Shown here: piece by piece, positions 26,066 to 34,919 of the stretch
Numbering within the stretch: the stretch's first letter is position 1
How the letters are laid out: each line of letters starts with the position of its first letter
Origin: Pontibacter virosus
GTDB taxonomy: Bacteria; Bacteroidota; Bacteroidia; Cytophagales; Hymenobacteraceae
Direction: 5' to 3'
Assembly: GCF_003096355.1 (NCBI RefSeq)
Contig: NZ_QEKI01000001.1
Coordinates: 496,001 to 560,000, forward strand
DNA length: 64,000 nucleotides
The notes under the pieces: model-generated
Seen by the model: only the letters and a program-made list of their open reading frames with translations
Database searches by the model: none
What the model was told of the DNA's origin: nothing
Made by a program: the position numbers and the translations under genes

Positions 26066-26863
26066 CTAAACTTGCGATATGGATGAATTCCGTTCCTTCC
26101 AAGCATAGATTAGCGGAGGTACAATAAAAACGATTGTTACGAGGGAGATATTCATAAAATAGTTTATCCATACCTTATCAGCAAAAAATATAGGTATGTA
26201 ACTGGTTATTTTGGATAACCCTAACCCAACTAAAAAGAGGAACAGTTCAAGTAAGATTAAAACCACTATGTTATACCATATAGAATGTTTTTTATCTGAG
26301 AATGCAGTGAATGGAATTATTAACATCAATAAAACAAAAACCCATGAAGAAGATATAAAATGCCAGAAAGTGCTTACTTTGAGGCTTTCTTGAGCAATTT
26401 CACTTTGATTATTGATAGTACTAAAATCCAAGCTTGTCAAGAAGTCAAATGTTTTATCTTGAAGGGATTTTCGTTGTACTATATCCTCTTTTAGTTTCAG
26501 TAAGTAATGTCTATATTTTGCTTTGTTATCACCTTCATTGGATAATATTCTATTTATCTGTTCAATTTGACTCAATTTCTTCTCATTTTGATAGTAGAAT
26601 GTAAACCCAAACACATTATCAATAAACAAAACTGATAAGACTACACCGATTACTACGATAGCTTTCGCTGATAGCTTGTGAGTTTTATCAGTTAGGAATG
26701 ATATGAACGCATTGATTGATTCACCCATAGGAAAATAAAATGTGCATAAAAGGATTAAAGTATAAATATATTTAAATAATACCAGCTTATTTATTACAAG
26801 GGACACTTTTTCTCCTACCTCTCCCGCAACTTTCTCCCCCTTCAACCAGTTCTGATAAAACAT
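26066..26863 (-). CDS. AT-rich membrane protein, unknown
   Basis: The 265-residue protein has about five hydrophobic segments, with a charged helical loop of about 85 residues (NEKKLSQIEQINRILSNEG onwards) between the second and third. I do not recognise it. The gene is far richer in A/T than its neighbours and lacks the AGGTATA motif, which points to transfer. It is next to mfd but on the other strand. Confidence 0.6.
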   Translation of the reverse strand: MFYQNWLKGEKVAGEVGEKVSLVINKLVLFKYIYTLILLCTFYFPMGESINAFISFLTDKTHKLSAKAIVVIGVVLSVLFIDNVFGFTFYYQNEKKLSQIEQINRILSNEGDNKAKYRHYLLKLKEDIVQRKSLQDKTFDFLTSLDFSTINNQSEIAQESLKVSTFWHFISSSWVFVLLMLIIPFTAFSDKKHSIWYNIVVLILLELFLFLVGLGLSKITSYIPIFFADKVWINYFMNISLVTIVFIVPPLIYAWKERNSSISQV

Positions 26864-26873
26864 TAGTTTGTAG

Positions 26874-26881
26874 TACCTTTG
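26874..26881 (+). promoter_or_regulatory. Candidate mfd promoter (-7) followed by a leader hairpin
   Basis: TACCTTTG matches the TAnnTTTG -7 element and lies 78 bases before the mfd ATG. A hairpin with arms GCAGAACAC (26895-26903) and GTGTTCTGC (26921-26929), followed by a T-rich stretch, lies in the leader and could act as an attenuator. Confidence 0.35.
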
Positions 26882-26958
26882 TAGATAACAACCAGCAGAA
26901 CACGACTATCGAAAAGTCCTGTGTTCTGCCTTTGCTGTTTTGTGACTTTTTGAACTGA

Positions 26959-29900
26959 ATGAAAGTAACTGATTTTTTAGAGCTGTACCGACTTGATGGC
27001 GTGGTGCAGACCATTGCCGAGCGACTCAAAGCCGATAAACCCTATCGCCTGCAACTGAAAGGTATGGCGGGCAGCCTCGATGCCGTGATGGCCTCGGCAG
27101 TCTATACCCTGCACCCGCAGCACCAACTCTTCGTTTTGCACGACAAAGAGGAGGCGGCTTATTTCTATACCGACCTGAAAAACCTGCTCGGCGACGAGAA
27201 GGAGGTCATGCTGTTCCCGACTTCCTACAAGCGGCCCTACAGCTTCGACGACACCGAGAACGCCAACATCCTGATGCGGGCCGAGGTGCTCAACCGCCTC
27301 AACACCAAATCCGACAAAGGCGAGCTGATCGTGACCTACCCCGAGGCGCTGACCGAGAAAGTGATCAACAAAAAATCGCTGGTGGAGAACACGCTGGGTG
27401 CCAAGGTGGGCGAAAAACTGGACGTGAATTTCCTGAGCGAGATGCTGGCCGAGTATGGTTTTGAGCGCACGGAGTTTGTGTATGAGGCGGGTCAATATGC
27501 TGTGCGCGGCGGCATCGTGGACGTATTTTCTTACGCCAACGACCTGCCCTATCGCATCGAGCTTTTCGGTGACGAGATCGAGAGTATCCGCTCCTTCGAC
27601 CCCGACACGCAGCTGAGCGTGGAGACGAAGAAAAGCATCTCCATTATACCGAACGTGCAGACCAAACTGCTGCAGGAAACCCGCGAGGCTTTTCTTGACT
27701 TCGTACCGAAGAATACCGCCATCTGGTTCAAGGATGTGCGCCAGACGCTGGATGTGATCGACGAGTACTTCGACAAGGCATCGCAGGCTTTTGAGAAGCT
27801 GATGGCCGGCAGCGGCGGTACCCAAATCGTGTCGGATCCGGAGCAGCTCTTCCAGACACAGAAGCAGTTCAAGAAGCTGCTCGAGAAATTCAGCATCGTG
27901 GAGTTTGGCAAGCGCTTCAATTACAAAGACACGGAGGTGCTGCAGTTCCAGTCCAAGCCGCAGCCCTCCTTCAACAAAGATTTCAACCGGCTGGTAAAAG
28001 ACCTGCACGAGCAGCAGAGCAAGGGCTTTGTTAACGTCATCGCCACCGATTCGCCACGCCAGATCAACCGCCTCACCACCATCTTCGACGAGCTGGACCA
28101 CGACATGCGTTTCCAGCATCTGGGCATCTCGCTGCGTGAGGGCTTCATAGACGAGCAGCTCAAGATCACCTGCTATACCGACCACCAGCTCTTCGATCGT
28201 TTCTACCAGCACAAAGCCAAAGAAGGCCGCTCCAAGTCCAAGGCCATGACCCTGAAAGAGCTGCGCACCCTGCAGCCCGGCGACTACATCACGCACATGG
28301 ACTACGGTGTGGGCCGCTTCGCTGGTCTGGAGAAAGTAGAGGTGGGCGGCCGTCTTCAGGAAGCCATCCGACTGGTATACCGCGACGACGATCTGCTATA
28401 CGTTTCCATTCACTCCCTGCACAAGATCAGCAAGTATAGCGGCAAAGAGGGTGGTCCGCCGACCATGAGTAAGCTGGGTTCGCCGGAGTGGGAGAACAAG
28501 AAGAAGAAAGTAAAGAGCAAGGTAAAGGACATTGCCGCCGAGCTCATACAGCTCTACGCCAAGCGCAAGGCCGCACCGGGCTACGCCTATACCCGCGACG
28601 GCTTTTTGCAGGCCGAGCTGGAGTCATCGTTCATTTACGAAGACACCCCTGACCAGGGCAAGGCCACCGAAGACGTGAAAACCGACATGGAGCAGCCCCA
28701 CCCGATGGACCGCCTCGTGTGCGGCGACGTGGGCTTTGGCAAAACGGAGGTGGCCATACGTGCTGCCTTCAAAGCAGCCTGCGACGGCAAGCAGGTAGCC
28801 GTGCTCGTTCCGACTACGGTGCTGGCCATGCAGCACTTTAAAACCTTCCGCGACCGGCTCGAGCAGTTTCCGGTTACGGTTGACTACATCAATCGCTTCA
28901 AGACAACGAAGGATATCAAGAACACGCTCAAGCGTGTGGCTGAAGGCAAAGTGGATATCCTAATCGGCACACACCGCATCGCCAGCAAAGATGTCAAATT
29001 CAAAGACCTTGGCCTTTTGGTGATAGACGAAGAGCAGAAGTTTGGCGTAAAGACCAAAGAGAAGCTGAAGGAGATGCGCGTGAATGTGGATACGCTCACC
29101 CTTACCGCCACGCCTATACCGCGTACCCTGCACTTCTCGCTGATGGGCGCCCGCGACCTGAGCGTGATTGCCACGCCGCCGCCAAACCGCCAGCCGGTAA
29201 AAACGGAGCTGCATGTGTTCGATGAGATTCTGATCCGGGACGCTGTGGCCACAGAGTTGAAGCGGGGCGGACAGGTATTTTTCGTGCACAACCGTGTGAA
29301 GGATATCGAAGAAATGGCCAACATGATTCTGAAGCTGGTGCCGGACGCCCGCATCACCTTCGCCCACGGGCAGATGGACGGCGAGACACTGGAAAAACGG
29401 ATGATGAAGTTCGTGGAAGGCGAATACGACGTGCTCGTATCGACCAACATCATCGAGTCCGGTCTGGATATACCAAATGCCAACACTATCATCATCAACC
29501 GGGCGCACATGTTTGGCCTGTCGGACCTCCACCAGATGCGGGGCCGTGTAGGCCGTTCTAACAAGAAAGCCTATTGCTACCTGCTCACGCCGCCGGTGGC
29601 TGGTCTTCCAACCGATGCCCGCAAGCGCCTGAGCGTGCTCGAGGAGTTCTCTGACCTCGGCGAGGGTTTCAAAATCGCTATGCGTGACCTCGACATACGG
29701 GGGGCGGGCAACCTGCTGGGTGGCGAGCAGAGCGGCTTCATCAACGACCTGGGTTTTGAAATGTACCACCAGGTGCTCGACGATGCCATCAAGGAGCTGA
29801 AAGAAACCGAATTCCGTGACCTGTTCCTGAAAGACAACCTGGCCGAGTTTGTAGAGCCGGTGCGCGACTGTAACATCGAAACCGACATGGAAGTGCTTAT

Positions 29901-30330
29901 ACCTGACTGGTATGTGGGCAATATTTCGGAGCGCCTCAACCTGTACAGCAAACTCGACAGCACCAAAGACCTTCAGAGCCTGGAGAAGCTGCGCGATAGC
30001 ATTGTGGACCGCTTTGGTCCGCTGCCAGAGGAGGTACAGAAACTCGTAGAAATCGTGAAGCTGCGCTGGCAGGCTCAGCAACTGGGTTTCGAGAAGCTCA
30101 CCATCAAAAAAGAGGTGATGAAAGGCTACCTGCCAAGCGAGAACAACGATGCCTACTTCCAGTCCGAGACCTTCGGCAATATTCTCAAATACGTGCAGCA
30201 GCATTCGCGCCGCTCCCGTCTCAAAGAGGCCAAGGACAAGCTGATCGTGATCGTGGAAGACATCCAGAGCATTGCCGACGCCCGTGACGTATTTGACAGT
30301 CTCGACGTGAAAGCCACCGTGAAGGGATAG
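26959..30330 (+). CDS. mfd: Transcription-repair coupling factor Mfd
   Basis: The 1123-residue protein has the full Mfd order: UvrB-homology N-terminal module (about 1-340), RNA-polymerase interaction domain (about 440-535, GDYITHMDYGVGRFAGLE), a RecG-like translocase (about 560-960; Walker A GDVGFGKTEVA, Walker B DEEQ, motif III TATPIPRT, motif VI QMRGRVGRS) and the C-terminal TRCF domain. Mfd removes RNA polymerase stalled at DNA damage and recruits UvrA. It carries only one AGGTATA motif in 3.4 kb, far below the window average. Confidence 0.97.
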   Translation: MKVTDFLELYRLDGVVQTIAERLKADKPYRLQLKGMAGSLDAVMASAVYTLHPQHQLFVLHDKEEAAYFYTDLKNLLGDEKEVMLFPTSYKRPYSFDDTENANILMRAEVLNRLNTKSDKGELIVTYPEALTEKVINKKSLVENTLGAKVGEKLDVNFLSEMLAEYGFERTEFVYEAGQYAVRGGIVDVFSYANDLPYRIELFGDEIESIRSFDPDTQLSVETKKSISIIPNVQTKLLQETREAFLDFVPKNTAIWFKDVRQTLDVIDEYFDKASQAFEKLMAGSGGTQIVSDPEQLFQTQKQFKKLLEKFSIVEFGKRFNYKDTEVLQFQSKPQPSFNKDFNRLVKDLHEQQSKGFVNVIATDSPRQINRLTTIFDELDHDMRFQHLGISLREGFIDEQLKITCYTDHQLFDRFYQHKAKEGRSKSKAMTLKELRTLQPGDYITHMDYGVGRFAGLEKVEVGGRLQEAIRLVYRDDDLLYVSIHSLHKISKYSGKEGGPPTMSKLGSPEWENKKKKVKSKVKDIAAELIQLYAKRKAAPGYAYTRDGFLQAELESSFIYEDTPDQGKATEDVKTDMEQPHPMDRLVCGDVGFGKTEVAIRAAFKAACDGKQVAVLVPTTVLAMQHFKTFRDRLEQFPVTVDYINRFKTTKDIKNTLKRVAEGKVDILIGTHRIASKDVKFKDLGLLVIDEEQKFGVKTKEKLKEMRVNVDTLTLTATPIPRTLHFSLMGARDLSVIATPPPNRQPVKTELHVFDEILIRDAVATELKRGGQVFFVHNRVKDIEEMANMILKLVPDARITFAHGQMDGETLEKRMMKFVEGEYDVLVSTNIIESGLDIPNANTIIINRAHMFGLSDLHQMRGRVGRSNKKAYCYLLTPPVAGLPTDARKRLSVLEEFSDLGEGFKIAMRDLDIRGAGNLLGGEQSGFINDLGFEMYHQVLDDAIKELKETEFRDLFLKDNLAEFVEPVRDCNIETDMEVLIPDWYVGNISERLNLYSKLDSTKDLQSLEKLRDSIVDRFGPLPEEVQKLVEIVKLRWQAQQLGFEKLTIKKEVMKGYLPSENNDAYFQSETFGNILKYVQQHSRRSRLKEAKDKLIVIVEDIQSIADARDVFDSLDVKATVKG

Positions 30331-30366
30331 TACCACCAGGGTAAGCCTCGAAAAGTAAATCATATT

Positions 30367-30421
30367 ATATCAGCTGCACATACCACAAAGACCCTTTGGC
30401 ATGTGCAGCTGATATATTTTT
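30367..30421 (+). terminator. Terminator after mfd
   Basis: Perfect 15-bp arms ATATCAGCTGCACAT and ATGTGCAGCTGATAT are followed by ATTTTTAG. The inner loop can extend the pairing. Confidence 0.75.
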
Positions 30422-30540
30422 AGCCGTATCAATAATTAAGGCAACAATTCGATTAAATTTTGCTATTTTAGTGCTCACACGTTACAAAAAACGAGCTCAA
30501 GCTTATACCTGTGCATTCTAAAACCGCGACATCTCCACTT

Positions 30541-32112
30541 ATGCTAGAGACTATTTTCAGGTCCCTGACAGGGCTATACCTTGTCCTGACGCCTGAACTT
30601 GTTATTGTGGAGGCGACAGATACTTTGCTTCGGCATACACATTTGAAGCGCGACGAGATCATGGGCCAGAACGTGTTTCAAATTTTCCCAAACAACCCCG
30701 ATAATCCGCAGGTAGACTCCGAGAGCCTGGTACTCCACTCATTGCAGTCTGCCCTGACCCATAAAACGCCCTATAACACCGAAATACTCCGTTACGACAT
30801 CCCGACAGAAAACGGCTTTGAGGAACGCTACTGGAACGCAACCAGCATACCGATCTTAGATGAAAGTGGGGAGGTACAATACCTGGTGCATGAAATACGC
30901 GACATAACCGGCAAAATACTGGCCGAGCGCCTGCAACAGCAGAGCCAGGAACAGTTGAACCTGATCAGCTGCGCGACCAAGGCAATTGCCTGGGAATACG
31001 ACATTGTAAACAACCGCATGATCTGGGGCGAAGGGCTTCAGGAAATACTGGGCTACAGGCCCGAGGAAATGGGGCCGGGCGGCGAATCCTGGGACTCGCG
31101 GGTACACCCCGATGATTTTGAGGAGGTGCAGCGCGGCATACAAATGGCGCTGGCCAGCAAACAGAGCACCTGGAAAGGCGAGTACCGTTTCCAGAAAGCG
31201 GATGGCAGTTATGCCTATATTCTGGACCAGGGCTATACCACCTATAATCCTGAGGGCGAACCCGTTCGCACCATAGGCTCTATTATCGACATCACGCAGA
31301 ACAGAGACACAAAGGAGGCGCTTCGGGAAAGCGATGCCCGTTTCCACCACCTGCTGGAGGTGCTCCCACACATGGCCTGGACAGCCTCGCCAAAGGGCAA
31401 AGTGCTCTTCTTCAACGAAAACTGGTACAGCTATACCGGTATGCGCCCAGGCCAGACGGATGGCTGGATTAGCGTGGTACATCCGGACGACTCGGCCATG
31501 GTACTCACCAGTTGGCACAATGCGCTGGCTTCAGGCACTAGCTTTGAGGTGGAGTACCGCATACGCCACCACATAGATGGCAGCTACCGCTGGTTTCTGG
31601 ACCGTGGCCTGCCTATGCGCGACGCCAACGGAAACATTACGCTCTGGATTGGCACCTACACCGATATAGATGATCAGAAGAAACAGGTAGATGAGCGTGA
31701 AGACGAGCGCCTGGAGAGCATGCTGCGCCTGTCGCCGGTGCACCTGTGCATGCTGCAGGGTCCGGACCATGTGTGCCAGTATGTAACGCCCGGTGTGTAC
31801 AAACTCTACGGCAACCGCAACTACGTTGGCCGCACTGCCCGTGAGCTTTGGCCGGAACTCGAAACACTGGGTTTCTTCGATTTGCTACACGAGGTATACA
31901 CCAAAGGGCGCACCGTATACATCAACGAGTTCTGCACACAAATTGACGACTACCTCAATGGCACCCTGCGCGATGCCTATTTTAACTTTAAATACCAGCC
32001 GCTATTCGACAGCACATCCAACGTGGAGGGTATCATGATATCGGCCATAGAGGTAACCAACCTGGTAAAGGCCAGGCAGAGAGCAGAGGCACTCGCCAGA
32101 GGAGAATCCTGA
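30541..32112 (+). CDS. Multi-PAS sensor protein without an output domain
   Basis: The product (523 residues from this ATG; a GTG 30 bases upstream is the alternative start) is made of four PAS modules. PAS1 is near 5-120, PAS2 near 135-255 (WEYDIVNNRMIWGEG, VHPDDFEEV), PAS3 near 260-385 (NENWYSYTGM, VHPDDSAMV) and PAS4 near 395-505. PAC-type endings (GSIIDIT; GTYTDID) are clear. The protein stops right after a short helix where such Bacteroidota sensors usually continue into a histidine kinase. No kinase motif (H, N, G boxes) is present. A response regulator gene follows 70 bases later. Confidence 0.85.
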   Translation: MLETIFRSLTGLYLVLTPELVIVEATDTLLRHTHLKRDEIMGQNVFQIFPNNPDNPQVDSESLVLHSLQSALTHKTPYNTEILRYDIPTENGFEERYWNATSIPILDESGEVQYLVHEIRDITGKILAERLQQQSQEQLNLISCATKAIAWEYDIVNNRMIWGEGLQEILGYRPEEMGPGGESWDSRVHPDDFEEVQRGIQMALASKQSTWKGEYRFQKADGSYAYILDQGYTTYNPEGEPVRTIGSIIDITQNRDTKEALRESDARFHHLLEVLPHMAWTASPKGKVLFFNENWYSYTGMRPGQTDGWISVVHPDDSAMVLTSWHNALASGTSFEVEYRIRHHIDGSYRWFLDRGLPMRDANGNITLWIGTYTDIDDQKKQVDEREDERLESMLRLSPVHLCMLQGPDHVCQYVTPGVYKLYGNRNYVGRTARELWPELETLGFFDLLHEVYTKGRTVYINEFCTQIDDYLNGTLRDAYFNFKYQPLFDSTSNVEGIMISAIEVTNLVKARQRAEALARGES

Positions 32113-32125
32113 TTCTTAAGTTTTT

Positions 32126-32133
32126 TAACTTTG
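32126..32133 (+). promoter_or_regulatory. Possible -7 promoter element for the response regulator
   Basis: TAACTTTG matches TAnnTTTG and lies 50 bases before the ATG of the receiver gene, so that gene may have its own promoter. Confidence 0.3.
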
Positions 32134-32182
32134 TTTAAAACAAAAAAGGACATAAGTTGTAAAAGAACTCAAAATACCAACT

Positions 32183-32590
32183 ATGAAATCTGTAAAGACT
32201 ATCCTGCTGATAGACGACGACGATACAACTAATTACCTGAACCAGCGCCTGCTCTCCCGTATGGAAGCGGCATCGGACATCAGGGTGGTAACCAATGGTG
32301 AAGAAGCCCTCGACTACCTCAACAGAGCTTTCAACAGTGAGGAAAACTACCCGAAGCCGGACCTTATCTTTGTTGACATCAAAATGTCGGTAATGGATGG
32401 CTTTGAGTTTCTGGATGAGTATCAGCGTTTTGAAGAGGAGAAAAAGCTACGAACCGTTATGCTCATGCTTACTTCCTCGGCCAGCTTTTACGATCTGGAG
32501 CGACTCAAAAAATACCCCGAGGTACGCAGGCATTACTCGAAGCCCCTGGCCGAGGCCGATGTGCGCGAGATCATGGAAACTTATTTTTAA
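32183..32590 (+). CDS. Single-domain response regulator (CheY-like)
   Basis: The 135-residue protein is one receiver domain. The acidic pocket DDDD is near residues 11-14, the phospho-acceptor Asp is in FVDIKM, the Ser/Thr switch is in MLTSSAS, and the Lys is in HYSKPL. There is no output domain. It follows the PAS protein on the same strand, but no histidine kinase lies in the window. It probably receives phosphate from a distant kinase. Confidence 0.92.
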   Translation: MKSVKTILLIDDDDTTNYLNQRLLSRMEAASDIRVVTNGEEALDYLNRAFNSEENYPKPDLIFVDIKMSVMDGFEFLDEYQRFEEEKKLRTVMLMLTSSASFYDLERLKKYPEVRRHYSKPLAEADVREIMETYF

Positions 32591-32611
32591 CCGGACCCCA
32601 TTTTATAGTTT

Positions 32612-32645
32612 AAGAGGCGCCCTCAACAGGGGCGCCTCTTTTTTT
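32612..32645 (+). terminator. Terminator after the response regulator
   Basis: Arms AAGAGGCGCCC and GGGCGCCTCTT are followed by seven or so T. Confidence 0.85.
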
Positions 32646-32745
32646 ATACCTGCACCTGCGCCAACAATAGCCCCCGTAAGCCGTAAAAAATAACACCACC
32701 GCAAGGTTATACACATACACTACTTATTAAAATCAAACTAAGATT

Positions 32746-33573
32746 ATGGAAAACAGAGGAGAAAACCACGGGCGGCCAGGTGCTGAGAACCAGCGCATCG
32801 GTCGTGAGCTATACAACAAGGACATAGAACAGCACCCGCAGCGCTACAGCTACAGAGGCCAGGACCCACGTGAAAAGAAATGGGATGAAGGCAACTTCTT
32901 CCATACCGGCCCTAGCCCGCGTGGAGCGCAGGACCGCGACCGACAAATTGAAAGCGGACGTCACTACACAGGCAGCAGACCGGCTCCCTACCAGAGCGAC
33001 CAGGGCACTCACCAGACCGGCCACTATGGTAGCCGCAGCGAAAGCCCTTACCGCAACGAGAGTCATTACCTCAACCATGGCAACAGAGGCCTGGGTAGCA
33101 GCAGTCAGCAGCCTTACCGCTCACAAATGAGCAGTGGCTCACAGCCGGGCAACTACAACGAGCCCCCTACCTCGCAGGACAGCCTGTGGCGCGAAGGGCC
33201 TGGCTCCCGAAGCCGCTACAAGGAAACCGACTATCGCTACGGTAGTGGCTCGCACAACTGGTACAGCGAAGGCCGCTACTCGCCAGACGTTGAGCCGGAG
33301 AACCGGGACAAGCGCGGATTCTTTGAGCGCATGCGCGACACCTGGGATGATATCATGCAGTCTGACAACCCAGACCACGAGCCGCGCCACACCTACGACC
33401 CTGAGCGCCGCGCCGAGCAGTTGAGCACGCGCCAGCGTTATAGCGGAGAGTCGTACCGCGACCGTAATTTTGACCATGGCTACGAAGGCGGACCGCGCTG
33501 GGCTGATGAAACAGACTCCGGCAGCGATGATTATTACAAAGATTATAACAGAAACCAACGCAACCGCCGCTAA
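32746..33573 (+). CDS. Gly/Ser/Tyr/Arg-rich disordered protein
   Basis: The 275-residue protein has no signal peptide, no hydrophobic core, and is dominated by G, S, Y, R, D, H, N and Q, so it should be intrinsically disordered. One short segment, RGFFERMRDTWDDIM (near residues 187-201), could form an amphipathic helix; similar segments occur in Bacteroidota stress proteins. Tyr/Arg-rich composition is of the kind that promotes phase separation. Function is not known. The ATG start is clear and a strong terminator follows. Confidence 0.65.
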   Translation: MENRGENHGRPGAENQRIGRELYNKDIEQHPQRYSYRGQDPREKKWDEGNFFHTGPSPRGAQDRDRQIESGRHYTGSRPAPYQSDQGTHQTGHYGSRSESPYRNESHYLNHGNRGLGSSSQQPYRSQMSSGSQPGNYNEPPTSQDSLWREGPGSRSRYKETDYRYGSGSHNWYSEGRYSPDVEPENRDKRGFFERMRDTWDDIMQSDNPDHEPRHTYDPERRAEQLSTRQRYSGESYRDRNFDHGYEGGPRWADETDSGSDDYYKDYNRNQRNRR

Positions 33574-33616
33574 TGCGTATAGCAGACAGATTAGGTTACT
33601 TTGGTAGTAGATTAGT

Positions 33617-33656
33617 AAAAAGGCAGCCCACCGGCAACGGCGGGCTGCCTTTTTTT
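33617..33656 (+). terminator. Terminator after the first disordered protein gene
   Basis: Arms AAAAAGGCAGCCC and GGGCTGCCTTTTTT flank a small loop and a T-run follows. Confidence 0.85.
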
Positions 33657-33808
33657 GTGACGAAATTATACACTGATAAACATCAGGCCCGTGCGCCCGT
33701 ACATAAAACCCGGTGCTGTGCCATACCTGACTGTAGCCCTTTCGAACTGCAGCCTCCTGCAGCACCGGTGCTTTGTTTTAGATATCGTTGGACATTAAAA
33801 GAAAAGAT

Positions 33809-34249
33809 ATGCATCACGAGGAAGAAGAGAGACGACATGAGCGGCACGAACGCCCACATCGTTCGCACCCACGCCACGAAATGGGGCAGCAGAACTTTCG
33901 CAGCCGTTGGGAAGAACCCAGACCTTTTATGAACGATCATGAGAGAAGGCATTACGAAGAAATGCGTACGCGGGAAGAGCGGGAGCGGCATGAGTACAGA
34001 CAGCAGCAAAGCGAACGTCAGCAGCAGGAAAGCATAAATCGACACCAGCACGGCTTTTCGGACGACCACCACACACCCCACAGAAGAGACGAACACCGCG
34101 ATTGGCGCGATAGCAACGACCACTACAGTGCCGAAAACCAGCACGCCCGCGACAGATGGCAGCAGCACGAACAACTCCCTCCGTTGCGTGAGCAGCGCCG
34201 CCGGCAGCAGAGCCGTCGCGACGAAGACTGGGATGAGCGCGGCTGGTAG
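33809..34249 (+). CDS. His/Arg/Glu/Gln-rich disordered protein
   Basis: The product (146 residues from this ATG) is almost wholly polar, with His, Arg, Glu, Gln and Asp making up most of it (for example HHEEEERRHERHERPHRSH). It has no hydrophobic segment and is expected to be disordered or a single charged helix. High His content could bind metal. It follows another disordered protein gene on the same strand after a terminator. Such composition is also seen in spurious frames, but the clean ATG start, full-length frame and codon use support it. Confidence 0.55.
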   Translation: MHHEEEERRHERHERPHRSHPRHEMGQQNFRSRWEEPRPFMNDHERRHYEEMRTREERERHEYRQQQSERQQQESINRHQHGFSDDHHTPHRRDEHRDWRDSNDHYSAENQHARDRWQQHEQLPPLREQRRRQQSRRDEDWDERGW

Positions 34250-34267
34250 CGGTATGCCCCGTAAAAT

Positions 34268-34855
34268 TTAGAAACGCTTCCTGAACCCGGCTCCAAACGA
34301 CACTAGTTCTGGTATGCCGGGTACCAGGTTAAGCGACAAATCATACTGCCCCTTCAACTGATAGTTGTACTCAAACTCACCGCCGTACCAGTAAAACTTG
34401 TACTGCCAGTCGCCGCTGCGGTCAAAGTAACCATCGTCTTCGTAGCCACGCAGCCGGTTCCAGTCGCGGCGGTATACCAGAGTGGGGCCAAAGCCGCCAT
34501 TTAGCGAGTGGCGCCCTGTCCTGAAAATCTGGCCACGCCAACCCAGGTGCGTGAAGCCGGCCAGCGACGAGGCACAGTCGGAGTAAAGCCCCTGCTCTAC
34601 CCGCACACTAATAACTTCGCGCACCACAAACCGGTCATAGCCCACGATGCCTCCAAAATTCAGCACGGCTATACCTTTCTGGTCGAGCCTGTTTTTAAAC
34701 AGCTCGGGGTACGGCGTTTGGCGCAGGTGCATCGACAAGCCGAAAAATTTAATAGTGAAGGCATTTTTATAGGCAGGGGGCGACTGTGCCCAGCCATAAG
34801 AGATCAGCGTAAGACACAAAAACAGAAGAAATACAAAACGTATAAAATGCTGCAT
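34268..34855 (-). CDS. Secreted or outer membrane protein, unknown
   Basis: The 195-residue protein has a signal peptide (cleavage near SYGWAQS, residue 24). The mature part alternates hydrophobic and polar residues, is rich in Tyr, Trp, Phe and Gly, and ends in FRKRF, a C-terminal Phe as in outer membrane barrels. A small beta barrel is likely. I do not recognise the family. Confidence 0.65.
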   Translation of the reverse strand: MQHFIRFVFLLFLCLTLISYGWAQSPPAYKNAFTIKFFGLSMHLRQTPYPELFKNRLDQKGIAVLNFGGIVGYDRFVVREVISVRVEQGLYSDCASSLAGFTHLGWRGQIFRTGRHSLNGGFGPTLVYRRDWNRLRGYEDDGYFDRSGDWQYKFYWYGGEFEYNYQLKGQYDLSLNLVPGIPELVSFGAGFRKRF

Positions 34856-34903
34856 ATAACCTGATTATACAGGTTGAAAAAACATTTTGTTAGCAGATCG
34901 CTA

Positions 34904-34911
34904 TACCTTTG
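34904..34911 (+). promoter_or_regulatory. Possible -7 element upstream of the uracil-DNA glycosylase gene
   Basis: TACCTTTG overlaps a TATACCT motif and lies 9 bases before the ATG. The short distance would give a near-leaderless message. Weak call. Confidence 0.25.
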
Positions 34912-34919
34912 CACGCCAA

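Noticed and set aside
26977..30363. Long open frames of 439 and 467 codons on the strand opposite mfd
   Set aside because: They are shadows caused by the codon bias of mfd; the translated products are low-complexity, match no known family, and mfd motifs on the plus strand are unambiguous.
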